64,000 nt of DNA from NCBI GenBank assembly GCA_021030905.1, contig JAGFMI010000004.1, forward strand, positions 1,922,001-1,986,000, written 5' to 3'. The stretch's first letter is position 1; each line of letters begins with the position of its first letter. Below the pieces are notes generated by a model, which saw nothing but the letters and a program-made list of their open reading frames with translations, searched no databases and was not told the origin of the DNA. The stretch is from Pyrenula massariospora (lineage: Eukaryota; Ascomycota; Eurotiomycetes; Pyrenulales; Pyrenulaceae). Made by a program: the position numbers and the translations under genes. This document shows positions 56,683 through 64,000 of this stretch, in pieces.

Positions 56683-57518
56683 AACGCTTTGTTCCTAGAG
56701 TGGACCGAGAATACTACGGTCTCTTTTCTTTCATTTTTGGAGGGACGATTCTTTGAGCTTTTGAACTTTTGCTTATGATGAGACACACGACTGTGCGCCC
56801 GATGTACCTTTTGGCACATGCTAGAGATGCCATCTGTCAGCGATGCATTTGGCAGGAATTTAAATGTACTATATATCTGGTGTTGGATGTGACGAACAAA
56901 AAATAGTATAGCTGGATTGAGATGGAACATTACTTCCGAAATGGGCATTTGTCTACCTCTACGAATACAGCCTCGCAAGGTGACTTGGCTTCGTAACCAA
57001 ACCCTAAGAGTAAATCTATTACGCCACACATTACAGAGTCTAAGGCAATGGCTGAGGTGCATCGGAAGACGGACGGTATGGTTGGCTGACTGATTACGAT
57101 TTGATAACGTTACAAGGTGGAACGTGCCTTTTTGAAGTCGTGCTTCCCCAAAGCAATTTTAGTTTTTATGAGGAACAGATTTGAGAATCTTCTTCCAAGT
57201 CTCTATATTTCCCTACTTTCAAGCTTCCCTAAGATCCCCAGATATATTTACTGAAGACTTTTTTCAGCACCAATCTTTCTCACCTGCTACTGTTCGATGT
57301 CCTCACGCGCCCTCGCTCGTTAAGTCGCTTCCCTAGATTCCACATCCTGCTCCCCGCACAAGATATGCTTAACGCGATCCTTGTCGAGGCACTTCAATTC
57401 GCTTCACCTCTAAACCATTCGATTTACTACTTTCTGAAGCTTGCCTTACCCTACTGAGGGAGAGACCGAACGAGGTACGGCTTGTGCATTTTGACGGGCG
57501 TGGTTTGTGTTAAACAAG
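56683..57518. other. Intergenic between convergent genes
   Basis: 836 bp between the stop of the HSF-domain gene and the stop of the acyl-carrier fragment. It holds short frames only. Confidence 0.5.
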
Positions 57519-57899
57519 CTAAAAAATCCCGCTCTGTTCTGCTACCGTCCTTGCTAAGAACATGAACGTCGCGTTCGGGTTCGACAGCATCTGCACACTG
57601 ATCGACACGCCAAACTCCTTAAATAACCAGCTCTGCAATTCGACGCCGATCATCGAGCCGACGCCGTGGTTAGCGACCGACATGCCCTCGAGCTTAAATT
57701 GTTCGGGTTGCATGCCAAGAATGCGCGCCGTGCGTGCAATAACGTGCACTGCGATGGCGCTTAGGACCTCAGTTTCTGACATGCCCGTGAGCATGCTATC
57801 GAAGCCAGAGCTAGCATCGCCAATCTCTTGTTCTGTCTTCCCCGACGCTGCGTCAAGCGCCTCAAGTTCTGCCCGCACAAATGTCAGACGTTGCGTCAT
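57519..57899 (-). CDS. Orphan acyl-carrier (PKS-type phosphopantetheine) domain, relic or stand-alone
   Basis: 126 aa with an ATG start at 57899. Residues of about 42-125 match the acyl-carrier domain found at the C-terminus of reducing PKSs. The carrier helix reads HGVGSMIGVELQSWLFKEFG, with the attachment Ser at residue 82. The Asp that normally precedes this Ser is replaced by Gly, which may affect phosphopantetheinylation. The first 40 residues resemble the linker between a ketoreductase and the carrier domain, so the piece looks like the tail end of a lost PKS. A stop lies 20-25 codons upstream in frame and no KR sequence is seen there. A functional free-standing carrier is possible but less likely. 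Confidence 0.7.
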   Translation of the reverse strand: MTQRLTFVRAELEALDAASGKTEQEIGDASSGFDSMLTGMSETEVLSAIAVHVIARTARILGMQPEQFKLEGMSVANHGVGSMIGVELQSWLFKEFGVSISVQMLSNPNATFMFLARTVAEQSGIF

Positions 57900-58203
57900 G
57901 GTACCAGAAGCTGTTTGACATATCCGCGCCCCTCTTAAACATCCAACTTGTTAGACTGCGGCCAATTCCACCAAGACAGCCAACAAGCAGGTACGCCCCG
58001 TCTGGGAGGAAATCAACGGGTTCGCGGCATTTCCGTGCCTAAAAAAACCATAACCCTTACCTAAAGCGCACAACAACGCCTCTTGGTAGCACTATGAAGT
58101 CATTTGACCACATCTGTACCAAATTTCTCACCCTGAACACCACGATCACTTCATCAACCTATAACACAGATCTGCATATTGCCAGATGTTTATTCAGCCT
58201 ACC
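57900..58203. other. Intergenic
   Basis: 304 bp between the acyl-carrier fragment and the stop of the sugar transporter, both minus strand. No ketoreductase or other PKS remnant is visible. Confidence 0.55.
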
Positions 58204-59891
58204 CTAGGTGTCCATCGTAGCCGGGATCCTTCTTCGCATCTTTTCCTGTGCCCCCCTCGCGAATTGCTTCAACTCGCTCACTTTGCTCCCGTGGAACGCG
58301 GCCTCGATTTCATCCAGGCTCCTCCCCCTCGTTTCCGGCATAAACAGCCAGCACATGATCGCGGTGACGAAGGTGCATGAGCCGAACAAAAAGTACGCAC
58401 CGTAGCTTGTCTTAGCCAGCAATGTTGGCGTGATAAGTGCGACGAGAAAGTTGCTTAACCAGTTGCTACCATGCGCGATGCTGGTAGCGCTCGCGCGCGT
58501 GCGCTGAGGTTGTATTTCGGCTGCGTAGATCTTGATGCCTACCGCCCAGGAGATGCTATATAGTACTGCAAATACGTATATAGCTACGATGACGATCCAG
58601 CGCCCGGCGCCAACGTTGGCGTGTACGGCCGCGCCTGCGTACAGACCGGCTATCAGAAACATTGTTGCAGCCATGCCGAGGCCACCGAAGATAGTGTTAA
58701 CGCGGCGGCCCCAGCGGTCGGCGAAGATGGTGGCGGGGATGGTAACGGCGAAAATGACAATAGCGGAGACGCCTGAGGCAAGGAAGGTGGCTTCATTGGA
58801 GGAGAGCCCGGCTTGTTGGAAGAGCAGGGGAGCGTACTGGAGTGTAGTGTTAGAGTGTGGATCTTGCTCTTCGGATTTATGTGACGAGGTGATAGAGATG
58901 GAATGAGTAATCAGAGAAGGGACTAACATAGAGAACTCCATCGATACCGCTCAATTGCTGCATACCCATGAGAAATACGGCCAAAAAGAGACGTGGGCGG
59001 GCATCGGAAGAGAAAACATCCAAGAACTTCTTCGACTTGTGGATTCGCATCTCTTTGGTGACACCGATCGCAGCACGTTCGGGGCGAGAACCAATACTTG
59101 CGTCGAAATTGGTCGTATTGGCGACAGAAATTTCGAGTTGATCCATAATTTTCTCACGATCCGCGGCAGGGACACCAAGTTGCTCCCAAGCTTCCGAAGC
59201 TTTGTCGGTCTTTCCACGAAGAGTGAGCCATCGTGGAGAGGCTGGGAGCCACACAAGAGCCGCAACAGAAAATACAAAAGAGTAAGCTGCCAGAAGGGAA
59301 AATGGCAGACGCCATGAGAAGGATGTGCCTATGTCGGCAGTTCCATAGCACGTGAAAAAGCCCACGACTAAACCAAGAGTGATGAGCAGTTGAGGTCCGG
59401 TAGTCAGAGTACCGCGGTGTCTTGGGGGAGAGATTTCACAGATGTAGCTAGATGAGAAGGATCAGTTCCATGTGTGTTTGAAGATCGTACAGAACGAGGA
59501 TGTACACCACCAGAGTACCGAGATAAAAGCCCTCACCGATACCCTCGACGACGCGCCCAACGACAAACATCGCGATATGGATCGAAGCAGCCTCGAGAGC
59601 AGCGCCAACACCAAAAACAAGAGTGCCGATCGCAATCCCTCGAGGTCGGCCGACGGCATCTGCAAGCCGACCAGCAAAGAACGAGGAGATGGCGGCAGGG
59701 ATGAGAATTGAAGAGACGATGAGACCGTGAATGGTAGGCGAAGAATTACCGACATAGTTCGCGAACTCTTTCATGACTGTGACAGGGCCTATTATTCCAG
59801 TATCAACACCAAAAAGGAAGCCCCCAAAGGAACAGAGAAGGCTAGCAACGACATAGCCCGGGGGTTTGGAAAAGACGTTGAGGGATTGCAT
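58204..59891 (-). CDS. MFS sugar transporter (sugar porter family), 3 exons
   Basis: A 12-helix plasma-membrane permease of 512 aa. Exons are 59506-59891, 58928-59447 and 58204-58836. The introns are 58 bp (GTACAT..TAG, phase 2) and 91 bp (GTTAGT..CAG, phase 0). The start is the ATG at 59891; the TTG further upstream is not a start. Sugar-porter motifs are present in order. They are GFLFGVDTGIIG in helix 1, GRLADAVGRPRG after helix 2, VGRVVEGIGEGF and YICEISPPRHRG in the middle, QQLSGIDGVLYYAP in helix 7, DRWGRRVN after helix 8, and PETRGRSLDEIE after helix 12. The transported sugar is not predictable. The gene beside it is a PKS-carrier fragment, so a former metabolite cluster is possible but speculative. 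Confidence 0.93.
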
Positions 59892-60434
59892 TTCTGCTCT
59901 AATAATTTCGACTCTGAATGACAATAGCGGTGATGGACTAGTAGGTGCAAGAGACAGGGTCTGAGAGAAGGCAATGGAGCAGAAAAATGACGAAAAGTAA
60001 GTGGTACCAAGAAAGAAGAAGGGAGAAGTGACTCAATTGGCACTACATTTGTGATCTCTTCGCTTTGGCACGGGCGACTATTGGATAGCCTGTTGAAAGC
60101 GGATCAGGAAGCTATTACGTGAAAGTAGATGACCGTAAAAAGTTTCTTCTCCGGACTTCGGTCCGACTGCAGTGACACAATGCGTGAAGTCTGGTTACTC
60201 AAATCTCTCTCCACGTGTATCCCAAATACGGCTATCGGCAGGCTCTCCTTTTCGAGCTCTGACTGAATGTCCGAGACCGCCACCCTGTCCTCTCCCTTCT
60301 CATCATGATATCTTTCTATCCAACACAGAGCCAGAAACAAAGACAACCTTCCCCACCGCATCTTCTCTATAAAACACCGTAAACATCTCAACACCCTCAA
60401 ACCACCAAATCCTCCGCCAACCCCCTTACCAAAA
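59892..60434. other. Intergenic, divergent promoters
   Basis: 543 bp between the divergent starts of the sugar transporter and the TenA gene. A TATA box lies near the TenA side. Confidence 0.55.
60368..60374 (+). promoter_or_regulatory. TATA box (TATAAAA) upstream of the TenA gene
   Basis: The heptamer lies about 60 bp before the first ATG of the TenA gene at 60435, in a C/A-rich leader, a plausible core-promoter position. It argues for a start near 60435. Confidence 0.5.
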
Positions 60435-61348
60435 ATGCCCCCCACCCATCCGCCACAGCACCCTACCCCCACCCCTCCTCACCCGCGCAACCCAATCCCC
60501 ATTCCTCCTCCACGCCCGCCACGGCACCCTCTCCGCCTGGCTGACCCAGGACCGCCTCTACATCTCCGGGTAAAACATATTCCTTCCCTCCTTATCCCTC
60601 TCCCCCTCCTTTTCCATCCGCTCCTCCCCCCTACCCCCTGCCCCACAACACCAACCAACCCATCACCCTACTCTACTGTAGGTATATAAGCCTCATCGGC
60701 CGCTTCCTCACCCTCCTCGCCCTCCTCCCCCCCAGCTCCCACGCCGGGCTGCCGCGCCGGCTCGCCGATGCGCTGGTCAACGTCTTGCGGGAGATGGAGT
60801 TCTTTGAACGTGTCGCAGACAGGTATGGGTTGGATTTGGATGATGGGGAGGCGGGGGAGGGTGAGGGGGGTTTTTGGGATTGGGGGGGAGGGGGAGGATG
60901 GAGGGAGGTTGAGGTTGGGGTTGTTTAGGGGGATGGTCGTGCCTTGGGGGACGGAGATGGTGAGTCCTGCTGTTTTTCTTCTTTTTTTTTGGTTCTGGAA
61001 GGGTTGAGGTAGGCCGGTTAGTGCATGGGCTAACACGATCCGTGATGGGTGCGGTAGTGCTATCTGACGGCCTGGCGGTACGCATGTCCGCGGGCAGATG
61101 ATCCGCAGCAGCCCCCGCGTGATCCGGCTGAGGATGCGGATGGAGGGGCGCTGAGGAAGGAGTTCATTCCGAGCTGGGCGAGTGATGAGTTTGCGGGCTT
61201 TGTGGAGAGGATTGCGGGGTTGCTTGATGAGTTGTGGGGGGAGGTTGGGGAGGGAGAGAGGGAGGTTTATCTGAGGGTTGCTGAAGAGACGTGGAAGGAG
61301 GTGCTAGAGGTTGAGGCGAAATTTTGGCCGGACGTGGAAGGCGTTTAG
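60435..61348 (+). CDS. TenA/THI-4 family protein, reading frame interrupted at two homopolymer regions
   Basis: The protein sequence is clear in pieces: LLTRATQSPFLLHARHGTL, AWLTQDRLYISG, joined by a 113-bp intron (60569-60681, phase 2) to YISLIGRFLTLLALL, then FFERVADRYGLDL. After a break comes RGMVVPWGTEM, joined by a 98-bp intron (60960-61057, phase 0, CTAAC branch) to CYLTAWRYACP and a C-terminus ending FWPDVEGV. TenA proteins act in thiamine salvage or related amine chemistry. Two frame problems exist. The ATG at 60435 is one base out of the TenA frame across a run of six C. The frame also shifts in the G-rich stretch 60841-60905. A 43-bp intron there is possible but has no branch site. 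Either the gene is decaying or the assembly has homopolymer errors. Confidence 0.7.
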
Positions 61349-61459
61349 GGATAGGTCCTGGAACTGTCATATATCTGGTTTCAAAATGAGGGACAGCAAT
61401 GAGAAGAACAATATTCGATATCATTTCAGGTTAAAAGCAAAACAGCCGGGCATGCTAAT

Positions 61460-63040
61460 CTAAATACCCAGCGAGAACTCAACTCCGACATCAATGTCCC
61501 TCGCCATCTTCACCACTTTCGAAAATTGTACAGACTTCTCTGCTGCGCTTTGCAAGTCTTCGATCGAGAAAATCTTTAATCCTGAGTCATTGACCTAAAC
61601 TCGCATTAGCCTTAGCAACTCATCCAACGCACCGGAACTTACCAATTCATGTGCCTTCTCCATATTTGTCCCTTGCAACCGACACACGATTGGCGTTCTC
61701 AAATTCATTTCTTGTACAACATTAATCAACCCCTGAGCAATGGCATCGCACCGAACAATTCCACCAAAAATATTTACAAAGATGGCAGTGACTTTGGGAT
61801 CCGACGTGATTAGGTCGAAAGCGGACTTGATAGCTTGAGGCGTCGCGCCGCCTCCAACGTCAAGAAAATTGGCCGGACTACCACCGTTCAGCTTGATAAT
61901 GTCCATTGTCGCCATAGCCAGGCCAGCTCCATTAACTAGGCACCCAATATCGCCATCCAGTTTGATGAAGTTAAGACCATGCTCGGCGGCCTTCACCTCG
62001 TCAGGGTCTTCTTGAGACGTGTCTCGCCAGCTGAAGATCTCTTTCTGCCTGAACTCCGCGTTGTCGTCGAAGTTGAGCTTGGCGTCCATGGCTAAGACCT
62101 GGTGATCGCTCGTTTCGCTCAACGGGTTGATCTCAATCTGGGTAGCATCCTTTTCCATGAAGACCTTGTACAGATTCTGGATTGTGGTTTTCGCATCTTC
62201 GACACACTGTTCACTGAAGCCAAGTTTTTGTGCAATGCCTCTTGCGATTTCGTCTGTGACACCAACATTGATGTCAATGATTTCAGTATTAATGGCATCT
62301 GGAGTCTCTTTTGCGACAGTTTCAATGTCCATACCACCTTGAGAAGAAGCAACAATCACGGGTGATTGCGATTGGCGATCCATTAGGATGGCAAGGTAGA
62401 ATTCCCTGCGAGCAAACTTGCGCTCGCAGATATAGACTGAATCGCAGATCCGTCCCCGAGCGCCAGTCTGCTTCGTGATAAGCTTGTGGCCGATCATCTG
62501 TGAGGCGAACATCTTGGCTTCTGTCGGTCTGTAGGATCATCAGCTCATCCCTTCAAAACACGGGTAACACGTACGAGTAAATCACTCTAACGCCGCCTTT
62601 CAAGCCGTTGTCAAAGGTCCCTTTCCCTCGTCCGCCGGCAAGGACCTGAGCCTTGATCACCATATCATCACCTCCTGAATGCCCTAGTCAATGTTGAACT
62701 AGAAGGCAAGAATGCATGGTCAGTACCTATTTTCTTCGCGATTGCCTCCGCCTCGTCTGCAGACTTGGCGACCTCGCCATTGGGTACTCCAACTCCATAC
62801 TACCATGTGTGAGCAATAAATTTCCTCGCTGGAGACCTCGGCCCGTACCGATTTGAGAAGTCTTGCAGATAAATACTCGTGGATCGAGAGATTCCGTTTC
62901 TGCTGCGCGAGCCAAGAGCTCCGAACAGGTGAACCCTACCCTCTACATTAGTCGTGCCTGAGATAGAGTGGGCCCAGTGAGCATACCTGTGCAGCCTTTA
63001 TTGCTGAGGCAATAGGTCTGCCTCTAGCAAACTTAAACAT
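61460..63040 (-). CDS. LSC2: Succinate-CoA ligase beta subunit, mitochondrial, 6 exons
   Basis: The TCA-cycle enzyme subunit that binds the nucleotide and succinate in the mitochondrial matrix. It is 436 aa. Exons are 62987-63040, 62849-62902, 62727-62799, 62575-62683, 61643-62528 and 61460-61594, with all phases consistent. The ATG at 63040 begins a basic presequence ([18 protein letters not shown]). The ATP-grasp domain follows, with [27 protein letters not shown] and [24 protein letters not shown]. The C-terminal ligase domain has [18 protein letters not shown] and [15 protein letters not shown]. The last exon ends [21 protein letters not shown]. It is divergently transcribed from the DUF3245 gene. 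Confidence 0.95.
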
Positions 63041-63256
63041 TTTGGGCGGTGCGTCTCCAGGGAGGTTTGGCTGAGGTTCTTGAAAGGACGGAGTTGGAGA
63101 TAGCTTCGAGGTTGGAGCTTGTTGCCGAAGCGCGGGAACTTCCGGAGCGCCTGCTGCGCTTGTGACACTCCGCAATCGGATTGCCCATAGCAATCAATCA
63201 CTTTCACGGCAGCACGTACGACAACATACACCCAGAATTACAAAATCTCAATTAAG
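63041..63256. promoter_or_regulatory. Shared divergent promoter, succinate-CoA ligase beta and DUF3245 gene
   Basis: Only 216 bp separate the two start codons, so the core promoters of both genes must lie within it. I could not assign single elements. Confidence 0.6.
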
Positions 63257-63980
63257 ATGCCAAAAGCTTCAGAACCGTCCGAGGCGGATGTTATCTTCAA
63301 TCGAGCTTCCTTAGCGCTTGCAAAGTCTCAACGCCTTATTGAATCCTGGTTACCTCCAAAGACTGAGGAGGACTATAAAACTGAAGAACAACTGGAGGCG
63401 GAAGAACGAGAGATCTTCACTGTAGTTCCTGAGAGGTATCCTTCACAATCTTTATTACAAAATGTTACGCGCGTTGTCTTAGAATTAATATTTTATCTGC
63501 AAACTGAGTATATGCTAATTCAGCTATCTTTCGCGTAGGCTTGGCCTTGGAGCTCCAGTGCCTAAAGATGGCGAGACCTTCTCAGACAAACCGAAAGTAA
63601 CTGATGATAAGTTGAAGAAACAGTTATTGGGGAAGAATTTCAAGAAGCTAGATCCACAACACCGACAGGATGGTTTAAGACCCGGGGTAGGGGGCAATCA
63701 CACACGGTCTAAAGCACGACCAAAGCCAACCCAAACGGCCGCTGTAAACACAGGTAGCAGTGACGAAGATGGTGATGAAGAAGGGAGATCCTCTCTGGGA
63801 AGGAAAAAAAGGATTGCTGCAGTGCATCAAGCCAGTCGAAGTGACGACGCTGATGCCCGTACATCTCCAAGAGTCTTTGACGATTCTGCCAAGGGACTGA
63901 AGAAGCGGCAAGGTAACTATCTGGACGAGGTCTTGTTAGAGCGTTCCAGAAAGCGAAATAAACGAAAGGTTGCTTCCTGA
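63257..63980 (+). CDS. DUF3245-family protein, 2 exons
   Basis: 206 aa from exons 63257-63435 and 63539-63980. The 103-bp intron is GTATCC..TAG, phase 2. The N-terminal part has the family motif FNRASLALAKSQRLIESWLPP and an acidic EEQLEAEEREIFTVVPER segment. The splice joins PER to LGLGAPVPKDGE, as in other fungal members. The remainder is charged and low complexity, with KLKKQLLGKN, an acidic DEDGDEE stretch and basic KKR and KRNKRK runs suggesting a nuclear location. The function of the family is unknown to me. The gene is complete; only 20 bases follow it in the window. Confidence 0.9.
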
Positions 63981-64000
63981 AGAAACTTACCTAGGATGTG

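Noticed and set aside
1-64000. Search by eye for tRNA genes, rRNA and CRISPR-like arrays
   Set aside because: No cloverleaf with A/B boxes, no rRNA-like stretch and no regularly spaced repeats were found; small tRNAs with introns could still be missed.

Overview
The window is nuclear DNA of a filamentous ascomycete (Pezizomycotina). The reasons are short spliceosomal introns of about 43-120 bp with GTNNGT donors and CTRAY branch sites, a fungal highly reducing polyketide synthase, Zn2Cys6 and HSF-type regulators, a NACHT-ankyrin protein, and fungal housekeeping genes (TOF1, TFB2, ETR1, mitochondrial GatA, succinyl-CoA ligase beta). I cannot fix the genus; the class is not determined either. 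All exon joins below were derived by eye from splice signals and reading frame.

Layout. 1-8.1 kb is the edge of a secondary-metabolite cluster, all on the minus strand: the KS-AT part of a highly reducing PKS (running off the left edge), a cytochrome P450 and an AflR-like Zn2Cys6 regulator. 8.1-12.3 kb is gene-poor and holds a 220-bp palindromic MITE-like element with TA flanks. 12.3-21.7 kb carries a TDT/SLAC1-family transporter, a secreted GH27 alpha-galactosidase, a small cysteine-rich secreted protein, a nuclear TUDOR-domain protein and a secreted alpha/beta hydrolase. 21.7-25.4 kb has an unrecognised short-exon gene and a coiled-coil gene with an apparent 1-bp frameshift behind a membrane-anchor exon.

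26-27.3 kb encodes the mitochondrial enoyl thioester reductase. 29.2-38.5 kb is accessory in character: a fungal NLR-like protein (TIR/SEFIR-like N-terminus, NACHT, ankyrin repeats with near-identical units), decayed sequence behind it, and three predicted secreted proteins of no recognised family. 39-64 kb is mostly conserved core: GatA, an Rds1-type ferritin-like protein, TFIIH subunit Tfb2 (with a GC-AG intron), a hotdog thioesterase made of short exons, a disordered protein, Tof1/Timeless, an Sfl1-like HSF-domain regulator, a sugar transporter with an orphan PKS-type acyl-carrier fragment behind it, a TenA/THI-4 gene with two homopolymer-associated frame breaks, and the divergent pair of succinyl-CoA ligase beta and a DUF3245 protein.

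How genes may work together. PKS, P450 and regulator probably form one pathway. ETR1, GatA and succinyl-CoA ligase are mitochondrial but lie far apart and are not an operon-like unit. The most unusual parts are the NLR and the secreted-protein stretch beside it, the isolated acyl-carrier fragment, and the genes whose frames break in homopolymers, which need read-level checking before being called pseudogenes.
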